From positions 58,212,217 through 58,276,216 of the forward strand of contig CM041298.1 of the NCBI GenBank assembly GCA_023052935.1: DNA of 64,000 nt. Direction: 5' to 3'. Made by a program: the position numbers and the translations under genes. This DNA comes from Piezodorus guildinii. Its lineage: Eukaryota > Arthropoda > Insecta > Hemiptera > Pentatomidae. The notes under the pieces are model-generated. The model had not been told where the DNA came from and did no database searches. It saw nothing but the letters and a program-made list of their open reading frames with translations. Below are positions 11,306 through 21,773 of the stretch, in pieces; positions within the stretch are counted from its first letter, which is position 1, and every line of letters begins with the position of its first letter.

Positions 11306-12337
11306 CGTATACTTATATTAGTACAATAGTATAGGTTTTTTTTTTTTTTCCTATCCATTTATTTTCTCTTCTAAAAGCTACAATACTGGAAGGTCCTCCT
11401 TTTTCTGCAACCGTGCATTTTAAGGAGTTACATCTCTTCAACGTAACTTTTGGAGATTAACAACGTTTTGATAAATAATTAAGGTGATGGGGTTCACCTT
11501 CTAGTTAGTAAATTTATCACGTACATACACAAACGATTTTACGAGATTCGGTAATTTGGATTTAGTGGGACATAATAACTGTATTGCTGTCGAAAACTTG
11601 GATTAAAAATGTTCATGTCCCGAATACTTTACCATATATTTCATCAGTAGATAAAAAAGTGTTATGCTAAATGTTCCATGGTTCGTCGATGGTTAGTTAT
11701 GTTGTTAATATGGTTGGACATGTTACCACATACACACACAAACCATGTAGGAGACGTGGCAGTTTGGATTTAGAAAAACTTGAAACGTGCATTGCTGTTG
11801 AAAATTTGGATTAAAAATCTTCACGTTCCCCATACTTTGCCATATATTTCACCAGTAGATAAATTAGGGTAAAAATGTCTAAATTATAAATCAATATTGT
11901 CAATGGGTCATACATATTAAAATGAATGGGACAAACGACTTACAGCACATAGTAATTAGAAACTTGTTGCATAGGTATCCGTCAAAATTACTCCGTCATT
12001 AGTCATCAATGAAACTTGGTAGTTTGGTTGTTGATTGATTTAGCCAATATTTCATCAATCAATAATCGTGTATCTTATTAATTGATGAAGTGATTAAAAT
12101 ATGTGTTGAACTATTTTGGGATGATGCATCCTTGTTCGGTCTTTAATTGTTTTATACTGTTGGTCTGGGATGTGCCATGTCTGTTCTGGGTTAGTAACAT
12201 TTGGTCTAGACGGAAGTTAGACCATTACCTCTAATGAGGTGAGGCCTGCAGAGAACAACATATACAGAATATTATTAATTGTTTTTGTTTTACATAAGAA
12301 ATAAGTATATTTATAACTTAAACTTACATTATTTTCC
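11306..12337 (+). repeat. unique DNA containing a diverged ~140-bp direct duplication
   Basis: Blocks at 11516-11657 recur in the same order at 11727-11863: CACATACACAAACGATTTTA versus CACATACACACACAAACCAT, CTGTTGAAAATTTGGATTAA (11797) versus its earlier CTGTCGAAAACTTGGATTAA form, and CCATATATTTCACCAGTAGA versus CATCAGTAGA. No coding capacity was seen. The rest of the interval shows no gene. Confidence 0.6.
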
Positions 12338-13258
12338 TATCACATATCTATACATGGAATACATAGTAAGGGAAAGTATTGTGATCGTGAACATTTTCGG
12401 ATTCCAGTTCTCATGGAAAATACACGTTTTAGGAGCATTTGAGTCCAAATGAACAAAACTCGCAAAAATATCTGTGTATGGTCAGTCTAGCTCGAAAACG
12501 ATAAGTTGTATAAAATTGAAATTTCATATGTTTGGAGTATATATGTTTGGAGTATATATGTTTGGAGTATATATGTTTGGAGTATATATGTTTGGAGTAT
12601 ATATGTTTGGAGTATATATGTTTGGAGTATATATGTTTGGAGTATATATGTTTGGAGTATATATATATGTTTGGAGTATATATGTTTCGAGTATATATGT
12701 TTGGAGTATATATGTTTGGAGTATATATGTTTGGAGTATATATGTTTGGAGTATATATGTTTGGAGTATATATGTTTGGAGTATATATGTTTGGAATATA
12801 TATGTTTGGAGTATATATGTTTGGAGTATATATGTTTGGAGTATATATGCCTGAGATGTTACAGGATCTTTTTCGATAAATCTGGCTAACCAGAAGAGCT
12901 ACTTTATAACATGTATTTTCAATATTTTTTCGATTTTTTTTTTCAAAAACGCCGATAACGATTTTAATCAAACTCGCTATATTGATATGATGGTCATTGA
13001 CTGACAGGGATCCTTTTGTTTTAAGTTTTCTTTCTCTCAAGTACCTTTAGTTTTGCAGATTCTAACAAATTAACCATATCGCCTAGTAAGAATTGATAAA
13101 ATACGGCTAAATATACATGTTGAATGAATTTGATAACCAACTAAAGGAGGAAAGAGCATAAATATATGTTATTTTCGGAACATAAGAATAGTAATATACA
13201 TGTATTATACCCTGGTGGAAAGCTAAGCATTGTAAAATAAGTTCGTAGCGTTTTTTAA
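12338..13258 (+). mobile_element. HINE-A (plus), carrying a minisatellite
   Basis: Begins near ATATCTATACATGGAATACA, then the core GTATTGTGATCGTGAACATT, AATACACGTTTTAGGAGC, and a GAAATTTCATAT block that runs into the 15-bp minisatellite. The element resumes at GCCTGAGATGTTACAGGATC and continues through ACCAACTAAAGGAGGAAA to about 13258, where a foldback element interrupts it. Confidence 0.75.
12526..12849 (+). repeat. 15-bp minisatellite, about 21 units
   Basis: Tandem repeats of TTTGGAGTATATATG, with one unit extended by 4 bp near 12661, one TTTCGAG variant and one TTTGGAATA variant. The array lies exactly where other HINE-A copies read ATATTT followed by ACTATACGCCCGAG, so it expanded from a short element-internal segment. 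As 15 is divisible by 3, every frame stays open (MFGVY on plus, YTPNI on minus), which gives three spurious plus-strand frames and one minus-strand frame. Confidence 0.95.
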
Positions 13259-13413
13259 TAATAGGGGTACTCACTACGTTTGCTATAGCATGCTATTTGT
13301 GCTATTGTGCTAAACCCATCAATTTTATACAGGAAATAACTGTAGAAACTCGACGAGTTTAGCAAAATAACACAAATAGCATGCTATAGCAAACGTAGTG
13401 AGTACCCCTATTA
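13259..13413. mobile_element. 155-bp foldback/MITE-like element
   Basis: Arms of about 56 bp are near-perfect inverted repeats: AATAGGGGTACTCACTACG on the left and CGTAGTGAGTACCCCTATT on the right, with GCTATAGCATGCTATTTGTG shared between arms. The spacer is about 38 bp. The element interrupts a HINE-A copy. TSD not clear; no coding sequence. Confidence 0.85.
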
Positions 13414-13470
13414 AATACAAAGCTAATTTTTGATGTGTTTTATTTTTATATACGAGAACAGTAATATAGA

Positions 13471-13532
13471 TGTTTGTTAATTTAAGGCCACTTTATGCTA
13501 TTGTGGCTAATGGGATGATGCTACAGTTGGGT
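13471..13532 (-). mobile_element. SINE family 1, truncated copy
   Basis: Tail segment only: TTAATTTAAGGCCACTTTAT, GTGGCTAATGGGATGATG, CTACAGTTGG. It lies between HINE-A sequence and the TSD of the complete SINE that follows. Confidence 0.7.
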
Positions 13533-13847
13533 CGTAAAGTAATATTGTTTGTTTATTCATTTAACGTCACTTTATGCTACTATGGCTAATCGGACGATGC
13601 TACAGTGGGAGTCCTAAATTTTGCCTATCCAGGTTTTATTAGGATAGGGATCTTTAACGAGTACCTGACATCGCACAGGCTCGGGACCACCTTTTAACGT
13701 CCCCTCCGAAGGACGGCGTAACTAAGGATTTTTTACTCCCATTAAAAAATCCTAGGACCACCTGCGGGTTTGAACCCGTGAGCTTTAGCATGGGAGGCTG
13801 TTACACTAGCCACCCAGCTACAAGTGATCCCCCGTAAAGTAATATTG
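13533..13847 (-). mobile_element. complete tRNA-derived SINE family 1 with perfect TSD
   Basis: The 15-bp direct repeat CGTAAAGTAATATTG occurs at 13533-13547 and 13833-13847 and flanks the element. The minus strand carries a tRNA-like head at the right: A-box-like TAGCTGGGTGGC and B box GGGTTCAAACCC (plus-strand GGGTTTGAACCCG, about 13766-13778). The body reads CCCTCCGAAGGACG and GATAGGGATCTTTAACGAG on plus, and the tail is AATAAATAAAC-like. An internal Pol III promoter is implied by the A and B boxes. Confidence 0.9.
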
Positions 13848-14075
13848 ATGTATAATATACCACTAAATGAATCTTATACACAAAATTGTATAAGGTAATG
13901 GAGAGGGATAAACAGCGAATAATACTAACTCATTGTTGCAGATACAATTATGATAGATTATTTAATGAGGGACATGTTTCTATCCTAAATAAATGTTAAT
14001 CTTTATTTAATTTTTTTTTTTTTTTTTTTATCTTGTTAAGTCGTATGTTGCGCACGCCTGATTTTTTTTTTTAAG
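13848..14075 (+). mobile_element. HINE-A 3' portion
   Basis: Resumes with GATGTATAATATACC, ACACAAAATTGTATAAGGTA, and ends TTGTTAAGTCGTATGTTGCG, CACGCCTGATTTTTT. It is the right part of a copy into which the SINEs inserted, with the left part at 13414-13470. Confidence 0.7.
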
Positions 14076-14229
14076 CTTTATGTGTTTCTCTAGAAATAAA
14101 ACCTTTATTAATTTGCCGATTTTTTTATTTATTGTAATTTACAACTGTATTAAACAAACACATTAAACAAATATGCCGGGTGAAGAAAAGTCGTGAAAAT
14201 GTTTTGAGAAAGAACTCAAAGCTACCCAG

Positions 14230-14660
14230 TAGTAGCTAGCTCTTCACTAACTGTTTTAAGGCAATACGTATGTTCCGAGGCCACCTTCCTCTAATATGAA
14301 AAGAGGTATATCTATCATGGGCTAGGTCTGCAACAAACGGGATGTTAAGGTCATTATGGAGGAGTTTATTTGTGACAAAATAAGAAACATTCAGGATTTT
14401 GCATATGATTTTGGATTGTAAGGATTGGATGCGGGAGGAATTAGAAGGTTTAGTAAAGCGGCTCTACTATACCATCTAATTCAACTAATCCCGAAAGCTG
14501 GATACCATATGTCCAAATAGGTCTGATAATAGTGATGTAAACAAGTTTTTTGAAGTAAACTGGAAGTTTTGAACGTTTGTCTAGTAAGTGTTGAAGTAAT
14601 TGGTATCTTCGAGTAGCTTCTCGTATTTTCAGTCTTGTCTGAGGGTTCCAAGTAATGTGC
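14230..14660 (-). pseudogene. Jockey-clade LINE ORF2 C-terminal fragment
   Basis: Same gene region as the better copies at 37628-38319 and 44327-44884. Plus-strand landmarks are ATGATTTTGGATTGTAAGG (for the 'QSLQSKI' block), GGTCATTATGGAGGAGTTT (for the 'LHHDLN/IHKDLN' block) and the CGAGGCCACCTTCC end motif for 'RRWPRDL'. Reading frames are broken. Confidence 0.65.
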
Positions 14661-14935
14661 TTAGACGATGACTAAACCTGTAACTCCATAAGCCATGAAG
14701 GGTCTTAGGTTCAGTAAATGTAGAGATTTGTAATGTTTATAAGCCAAAGGCCAGCTATGCGGATTTTCCCACATTGCTGGTACCCACTTTATAGATGCTG
14801 GATTTGCCCCAGGAGTATCTCCATGTCCCAAGGTCGGCCCCTGGCTGAAATAACAGAATAAATAATATTCTGCCTCTGGGATTGGAACATGTGACCCGGA
14901 GAACATTTGACTAATGCTCTATCCACTATTATTTA
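14661..14935 (-). mobile_element. tRNA-derived SINE family 3
   Basis: Shares CCATGAAGGGTCTTAGG, GGTACCCACTTTATAGATGC, CCCCAGGAGTATCTCC and AACAGAATAAATAATATTCT with 30375-31070 and 55776-56090. On the minus strand the right end reads TAGTGGATAGAGCATTAGTC (A-box region) and TGTTCCAATCCC (B-box-like), so a tRNA-derived head is likely. Confidence 0.65.
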
Positions 14936-15605
14936 AAATTATTTCTGATTGTATGTTCGATGGGTGATTTTTAGTGACCTCATAACGCGCTTTGGGCGCG
15001 TCTCTCGTATATTTCGCTACACTTTATGACAGCAAAACTACCGGTTCTGTGTGTAAAAGATATTAGTATTAATTTTGTTTCCATCATTATTTACTTAATC
15101 CACACTTGTAATTCATACAGCGACAATAAGCAGATGCGATATACATGACTAAATAGCAAGCAAGTCAGGCATGAATTAGTACCCAGCAGGACCCCCTACT
15201 AACGTGAAAACGTAAAGAGCTTTAAGTAAAGGTGATTTCCTTTTAAGCCTTCTTGTGGTGAGTTCTGGCATGTCCGTTGTAATTCCCGTAAAGTTTTTCA
15301 TGGATGAATTATGAATGTAGTCTTGAACAGTCTATGTGTAGGTCTGTATGTAAAGTTTTGTTATTTACGTACCGTGGTGAGCGTGTGTTTAGTCTGAACA
15401 GTAATAATTATAATTTAAAATTATTTCTAGATGTATGTTTTAAGGTTGGGTGACTTAAATCTTTCATAGGCTCCCGTATAAGTTTTTCCGTTTTACGATG
15501 TGTAGATTCCATATCATAGGTCTTATCACTCTTCGACAAAATTCGAACCTATATATTTACTTTTTGGGAATACGTCCTCGATTTGTCCAGTGGACTAGGC
15601 TAATA
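14936..15605. other. unassigned DNA
   Basis: No gene recognised. A short GCGCTTTGGGCGCG palindrome lies at about 14988-15001. Confidence 0.4.
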
Positions 15606-15699
15606 AATGTAATCTTGCCGAAGATAGAGAGAAGAAGCGTTTCGAAATTCCATGAAGAGTTTCGAGATAAATAAAACCAGAGTGGACAAAAACAGATGA

Positions 15700-15941
15700 G
15701 AGTTCGAATTCAAAGTTGGAAATGATGTCTATGTTGAGCATGGAAGCAAGAGGAACAGAAGGAAGACTGATAAAGTAAGAATCGGACCGTTCAAGATTCT
15801 CAAGAGGATATCTTCTTCGATGTATGAAGTCGGTAGTGCAAAAAAGAAAAAAAATATCCAATTTCATTTACAGCACCTAAATTTCACTTTTCTCTCCCAG
15901 AAAAGTCAGCTCAGGGGGGGAGGTGTAAATTTCAGCAAGTG
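15700..15941 (+). pseudogene. LTR-retrotransposon integrase C-terminus (Ty3/gypsy-like)
   Basis: One frame is open from 15700 to a TGA at 15939-15941. It reads FKVGNDVYVEHGSKRNRRKT, then KVRIGPFKILKRIS and YEVG, then LQHLNF, and ends LRGGGV. This is the pattern of the end of an integrase in a Ty3/gypsy-type pol: a basic SH3-like 'GDxVYV...RIGPFxI...YEV' region, and a terminus running through the polypurine tract into the 3' LTR. Upstream the frame is stopped at 15697, so only the C-terminus is readable. The minus-strand frame over the same region is a shadow. Confidence 0.7.
15911..15923 (+). promoter_or_regulatory. polypurine tract of LTR element
   Basis: AGGGGGGGAGG lies directly before TGTAAATTTC, the expected layout of a plus-strand primer next to the 3' LTR. 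Confidence 0.7.
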
Positions 15942-16144
15942 ACTTAGTGTGGCATTGGTTTTGAACTGTTGTCGTTTGTTGACTGTTATACAATATAGTA
16001 GTAACGTGTGATTAACTAATCTAAGGTAAGGATGTATTTTGGTTTATATTTATATTGGTCATGTTTTGCTCATTATGTTTATGTTGTAATACCATTGTAA
16101 TTTTACAGATTAATAAAATCAGTTTAAAACAACTGTATTGTACA
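15924..16144 (+). mobile_element. probable 3' LTR (TG...CA)
   Basis: Begins TGTAAATTTCAGC just after the polypurine tract. It contains AATAAA at about 16112-16117 and ends ACTGTATTGTACA. At about 221 bp it has the size and TG/CA ends of a small LTR. The 5' LTR is not in the window, so the right boundary is inferred. Confidence 0.6.
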
Positions 16145-16640
16145 AGGCGTCTAGAAAATATACTAAAAGAAAATAGTTATGAACAAGACATGTAGAGATG
16201 CTTTCCATCGGCAGCTCTCTAAAAATATTCTAAGCTTGAAGGTCTCGAGGCCATCTTATTTTTTGCGGCCTAGGAGGATTATCTAGAATTGAAGTTGAAG
16301 AAAGGATTGAAACTAGAGGATTAGAGTGGGAATGTAGTTGTCATGAAAGGAATGATATCTGGTTTGGGCCAGATCAGGAACATACGGAACATTAAGGTCT
16401 TTATGGATCAGTTTATTCGTTACAAAGTAAGGAGCATTGAGGATTTTACGAAGGATTTTGGATTGTAGGGATTGGATACAGGAAGAATTTGATGGTTTAG
16501 TAGAGCTCCAAACTCTACTCCGTAAGTCCATGTAGGCTCTATGATAGTCATGTAGATGAACCCATTGTAGTTAAATGGAAGATTAGAACGTTTGTCTAGT
16601 CAGTGCTGGAGTATCCGAAAACTTCAAGCAGTGTCTTGTT
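16145..16640 (-). pseudogene. Jockey-clade LINE 3' fragment
   Basis: The minus strand from about 16531 reads SSTKPSNSSCIQSLQSKILR and NAPYFVTNKLIHKDLNVPYV, almost the same as the copy at 37628-38319, then breaks frame in the DLAQTRYHSFH block. The CGAGGCCATCTTATTT motif near 16247 marks the end of the coding region. It is 5'-truncated and frameshifted. Confidence 0.75.
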
Positions 16641-18039
16641 GTTTCAGCCTTTAAAAGAAACTTAAATATTTTTAATGAAATTGCCTACTATAATATCACA
16701 CAATAATATTACATATTACGTGTCACATTTGAGAAAAGGTTGTGGAGTTGTGACAGCGTGATAGAGTCAGACAAGGCTTCCCTTTTAAGACGTTCCACCG
16801 CAGACGGCCTAGGAGCACAAACAGTGGTGCCTAAATAGTGATTCAGGAAGCTGCGATAATTAGGAAGTTATGTCATCACTCCGGCTGGCAAGGACGTGCC
16901 CTGTCCACTCCACGCTCGGCCATTAGCGACCGAAATAGTAACCATTTGTCCGGAGTACGCCTCTTCCAGTCCTTATAGTAAACCAAGGCTAATAAGCCAA
17001 TAGCTCGTAACTCTTCGGCCTCGTCTCGTGTCTGTAAAGTGGGATCCTCAGTCATCGATAGCACGTTAGTTGTATTAATCATATCTGGTATATTTTATTT
17101 TTACACTTTTATTTCTAAATTCGCACATGTCGAGCACTTGTTCCGAATCAGCTGGTGGGTGGTCTTCTAAGAAACATGGTTGTACTTACAATGAGAGGTG
17201 TCGGATTTAAACCTCCTCTAGGGATTTTTTTGCCTTAATGTATATTTGCAATGTTTAATGATACCCGGGTTAGGGTCTCTTTTCTCGACAGGAAAATCGA
17301 GCAAGTACGCTCCAGAAGGCATTAGCCCCAGTACATCCCGAATTTACTTCTGAAGGGCTCTTCAGGCCTTCCTCTCTTTTTCGTCTAGAAGCCGGCCTAT
17401 GCGGTTCTACATTCAGAGTCAGAGAACACAGCAACCAGTGTATCGCTGCACCTGTCGAGACCTGTCCACCCTGAGCGAAGACCGAGGACGAGAGCCCGGC
17501 AGCCGACATCAGATAAGGCTTAAATTATTTCTAGAGACCTTGACCCTCTCTCATTCATGTCTGTAACAGCTATTCAATAAAATCAAATAACGGACTAATG
17601 AATATTTTGTTGTTCTCGTTCAGACGCAATAAAGAGCTCCCGGTTGTAAAGCACATACTTGGCCCCGAAATCGTATACGTTTCTCAACGATTTTGATGAA
17701 ATGTTTTTAAGTGAAACTGAACATTAAACTTTCAGACTCTGCAAAATATAAGAGGCCAATGCTTCCCAGGAGTTCCGTAAAAAAATTGGAAAGGTTGTGC
17801 GCGTAAAACACATTTTATTGGATTGTAAAATAAGTTTCTAGGGTTTATCAATATTTCAATTTAATATTTTTCGTCATTATAAAATCATGTTTACATGGCC
17901 AGTAATGTTTACATATTCTAAAAAAAGGATTAGTTAAGTTGCTTTTATGCATCAATTTTAACCGATTTTTCATATATTTAAATATATTTTGCTTGAACAA
18001 AATGGAAGAGGAAATAATTCATTTTCGTCATTAAACCTC
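16641..18039. other. unassigned, less AT-rich region
   Basis: Between about 16730 and 17660 the composition is visibly less AT-rich than the surroundings, with CpG-containing stretches such as CGCCTCTTCCAGTCC. Short minus-strand open frames at 16876-17082 and 17270-17509 match no family I recognise. A CAATAAAATC motif at about 17576 could be a polyadenylation signal. This may be an old LTR element or host sequence; neither could be shown. Confidence 0.35.
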
Positions 18040-18460
18040 AATCATCCGATTTCACGGAGAGTTAAAGTGGCTTTACCTTTCCTTCCGCCGTAAGTACTTC
18101 CTAGCATTCTTGCTCTACCAAGTTATGCAATCTCGTTGTCCGTTTTTCATCTCGGATCTGCTTAAATTCAAATCCTCAGTTCGTTCCCGTAACACCCGCT
18201 CACGGCCTTCTGATCTGTATATAACGTCCCATCGATCCACAGCTTTCGATAGATCATTCTTAATCCGATCCGCATCCCTATGGAACGCCATTTCTTCCAA
18301 CATCCGGGACTCCCAGACTCTTTCAACATTTAAATGCCGTCTATTCAGCCATTCTATTCACCAGCTATTCACACGTTTATTTATTTATTCCACTTTCATT
18401 TTATGGATTCATGCAGCAGCAAATATTATTCAATTGGCATTCAAAACTATCACCTAAAAA
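18040..18460 (+). pseudogene. CR1/L2-like LINE C-terminal fragment
   Basis: Reads LYQVMQSRCPFFISDLLKFK, TRSRPSDLY and FLIRSASLWNAISSNIRD in the plus frame at 18110-18457. It corresponds closely to 22260-22560. The left part (GAGTTAAAGTGGCTTTACCT) is in another frame. The loss of everything upstream indicates a 5'-truncated copy. Confidence 0.7.
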
Positions 18461-18954
18461 CAAATTGATATTAAACAAAACAGTCATCCGTCCATTATTG
18501 ACCTATTATGTCCCAGTCTAGAATCCCCCTTGATTCCAACTAATGGAAAATGAAGGTTGTTAAAAACGTTTACATGAAGATTGTGAATAATTAGGCTCGT
18601 CACACGCGAATCGCAACTATGTTATCTGATTTACCACTTCCATCAGTTACAATTTTTTTCCCCTTGCTATGACAACCCAATCATTCAAAAAATAGGTGAC
18701 TATGACAGGACTAAAACGTTTAACACAAAAACGTACGAAACACATATTACTTCAATAGCTGTGGAAGATAAAACATTATTAGTTAAGTTTATATACATAA
18801 CACCAAAAGTTCGTTATTTTATTTACCTTTATGTTCAACTAGTTTCACCTGCGTCGATTTCTGTTATTATGATAATTATTAAGAAGTTTTTGAAGGAATA
18901 TATTTTAAAGTATTTCTGCGTAAATGATATTTTTAGTTTTATTTTCTTATGGCA
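18461..18954. other. unassigned AT-rich DNA
   Basis: No recognisable gene or repeat. Confidence 0.4.
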
Positions 18955-19120
18955 GTAGAACATAATGATTTTCTTCGCAACCCGAACATGACATAAATCG
19001 ATTCCTACGTGTTTAAATGTTTGTCCGAGTGATTTATTAATTATTACGGCAATCGATAAGTTAACGGGAAATTGAATTATTTTAAAATTAAAAGGTAAAT
19101 TTTTGAATCATTGGGATGCG
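18955..19120 (-). pseudogene. Helitron Pif1-like helicase relic
   Basis: On the minus strand the frame through 18994-19060 reads LSIAVIINKSLGQTF and HVGIDL. This matches the conserved C-terminal helicase motif of Helitron Rep/Hel proteins and Pif1 helicases ('xTINKSQGQTxxxVGIDL'). The following residues (CHVRVAKK) depart from the usual SHGQLYVA block, suggesting a deletion. Only this short segment is preserved. The repeat to its right (19120-19315, AGCGCGTTCAAACAAACAAA, TTATAATATTAGTATAGAT) is of a kind common in arthropod genomes. Confidence 0.6.
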
Positions 19121-19329
19121 AGGTTAATTTTCTCCGTTTTTTCCCATATTTTCCACTGATTCTTTGCTCATATTGGTCGCAGCGTTATACAGCCCAAAGC
19201 CTCTCCCGATAAATGCAATACCTAACACAAAAATAATTTTTCAATTCGAACCAGTAGTTTCTGAGATCAGCGCGTTCAAACAAACAAACTCTTCAGCTTT
19301 ATAATATTAGTATAGATAATAATTGTTTT

Positions 19330-20010
19330 CACTTTTTTATTTTTTAAACTCTACAAATCCGACTGTATCATAACAAATCTCACATCACCTTTACTCTTCG
19401 ACATGACACGTGCCATCCCGTTTTCTTAGACAGCACACAAATCCCACAGACGGTCCCTGTACATTACCTTGATTTGACGTTTTACAGAAGAATGACTTGG
19501 GGTTCGCATATCAAAAAAACCTTTAACGAAATACTGAGACTTCTATACTCACCCTTTTCAAAATACTCGAAACTAAAACTTCGACAGAAATTTAACGCTT
19601 AAGCTTACCTACTGAAACCTATTTGTACTTTTGCATCACAGAACAGCCAAAAATACTTCAAAACTTTTAGAACAATTACAAAAACACCTTGGCACATAAG
19701 TAATATAACTTGACATGCTGACCTTCACATTTCAACTATCAATGGACACATACGGAGCTACTACAAACGTTTCTACGACAAACTACAAGGTCACCCTTAA
19801 CACACTAATCAATGATATGGCCACAACACTCATACTAGGAAATGCCTACAGAAGGCTGAAGAGGAGTTGGACGAGAGACCTTGTCCTTTAGTGATTTATG
19901 CTGATTTGATACCAGGAGTAGGTACCGCTGGGTGCTGCTCTACTCATACCTATGTTTATTGTATTATTGATATGTGTGAAAAATGATTTAAAGTTAAAAA
20001 AATAAAAGTT
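19330..20010 (+). pseudogene. decayed Jockey-clade reverse-transcriptase C-terminus
   Basis: Readable with breaks: NKSHITFTLRHDTCHPVFLD, then TVPVHYLDLTFYRRMTWGSH, the 'VKYLGxxLDxxLTW' region of Jockey-type RTs. A C-terminal RRLKRSWTRDL equivalent follows at 19850-19890, just before the stop. Several in-frame stops are present. The 3' UTR carries GTACCGCTGGGTGCTGCTC, close to the GGTGCTGCTGGGCAC of the copy at 40300-40665, so the two belong to one subfamily. Confidence 0.65.
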
Positions 20011-20399
20011 TTTTATAGATTTTTCCTACTGTTTCAAAACTAACTTTAGGCTATTATCACCATTAACCCCGCATAGACTAATTAGAGTAATATGTAATTG
20101 ATATATAACTACTGAGGCTTGTGGCCACTTGTAAAATCTGGTGAAAATCAAAATCTTAAAAACTCAAATATGTATATAAATTTTTCGAGTAAGGTATTTG
20201 GTAACTCATACTTCCTTGTAAGCCAGAATGTACTTAAATTGACTGGAGAGGCCGAGTTCACTTCTTGATAATAGGGTATAGCATAATTAGTGGCCTTCTT
20301 GAAGTGCTGACTTCCAGAGAGCTTCGTGTCTTATCATTGTTTGTAAATCTATCGATTTCATTCCCTTTTAAGGCTATCTAAGTAAAAGGAGTTGTCAGT
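20011..20399. other. unassigned AT-rich DNA
   Basis: No gene or known repeat seen. Confidence 0.4.
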
Positions 20400-20439
20400 C
20401 AATTAAGGTGAAGTGATTATTGAATTTTAATAAGAGAGA

Positions 20440-21032
20440 AAAATATGGTGCGAGCAGCACACACAAAGATAGAAACATGTGTTTCATCACATAATATCTA
20501 TTATATTATCTACAACAATAACTAGTTTTATCTATTTTTCATCACTTTTTGTATAAGATTATATTTTTTCTAAAATGTTTAGCTTTCCAACAGTATATTA
20601 CACACCTATACAGTTTAAAAAACAGAAAAAATACATTAATAAAGTACATACGAAGGCACATTAAATTTTACATTGGTCGCTATACCCTTTAACCAAAATC
20701 GTTGAAGGCATTTATGGGAAAACCGTAAACAGGTTCCAAATGCATGCTATAAAGTAGCGCTTTTGGTCAGCCGATTTTATGTAAAAGGTTGCTGTAACAT
20801 TTCAGGCATATATGCTCCTAAAATATAAAATTTAATTCTTAAACTATGTAACTTTTTTGAGCTAGACTTAACACACTCACACTCAGAACTTTTTTGCGGG
20901 ATTTGGTCAGGACTCAGGAGACCCTAAAACGTGTATTTCAGGTGAAAGTTCGAATTCGAAAATTTTCACGATCGCAATACCGCCCCTTACTATATATTCC
21001 GTATATAGGTAAGTGAAAGTAAAAAAGGGATT
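20440..21032 (-). mobile_element. HINE-A, internally deleted (minus)
   Basis: Left end ATATGGTGCGAGCAGCACAC (3' terminus reversed), then GAAACATGTGTTTCATCAC and CTTTCCAACAGTATATTACA. It skips part of the core, resumes at ACATTAAATTTTACATTGG, and ends CACGATCGCAATACCG, GTATATAGGTAAGTGAAAG and an A run. Confidence 0.75.
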
Positions 21033-21360
21033 GATAAGGTAGATAATGGTAAGGTAGAAACTAACAGGACTGATTTTTTATTTCTTCCAAAGGACCTTTT
21101 ATTGACAGCACGATCACAATTCATCGTTTCGGGTTATTTCACCCTCCCTCCTCCTGGAGGAGAGATCCTGATCCTACAAACAATATCAAAATCTATAAAA
21201 ATCCATTAAAAACATTCGTTGGTAATTGTAAAACAAAAATTAAAAATATTATTAAAAGGTATCTCAAGAAACAACAATATTACATAGATCATAATTATAT
21301 AAAATTCTAAAATTTTACCTAGTATGGAAAAACTCTTTATTTGTCCATCTGTTTTTCACT

Positions 21361-21773
21361 AACTTCGTCATTTTTAAAACGCTACAAATTATTACAAAAT
21401 GGTTTATTATTTCCAAATAACAATATTAGGGTATAACTGTTTATATAGCTATTTTTAGACAATTAACTAATATGATAAGCAATGAATAATTCAAAGGAAA
21501 ATGGAATATCACCGCTTCTAATTTCAAAACGCCGTTTCTCTGCTAGTTCTGAACCAATTTCAATGATTCTTTTTTCATTTTGTATGAATATACAGATCAA
21601 TTTTTATTTTTATTTTTGTTATCCTGCTTTATTGATTCTAAAACTGTATACACATTTTTTCTCTATCTTCCAAAATAACTGAGTTTTGGGCGTATTTATG
21701 GGTAAAATTTCATTTTTGTTCTATTTTTTCTAATTATTGGCTGTTTTTTTATTTTTTATAAAAAACACTCATA
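21361..21773 (-). repeat. Repeat B copy, left part
   Basis: Contains AACGCTACAAATTATTACAA, TATTTCCAAATAACAATATT, TCTGCTAGTTCTGAACCAAT and CTGAGTTTTGGGCGTATTTA, the reverse of the order at 56800-57420. The LINE at 21774-22740 interrupts it. Confidence 0.65.

Noticed and set aside
12526..12849. Regular repeat array as a possible CRISPR
   Set aside because: The units are adjacent with no spacers and the genome is eukaryotic. It is a minisatellite.
12429..13040. Long minus-strand frame with YTPNI pentapeptide repeats, and three plus-strand frames over the same region
   Set aside because: The frames are kept open only by the 15-bp minisatellite inside a non-coding HINE-A. No protein is implied.
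15595..15867. Minus-strand 90-codon frame
   Set aside because: The plus strand in the same place encodes the integrase C-terminus with a polypurine tract and LTR, so the minus frame is a shadow.
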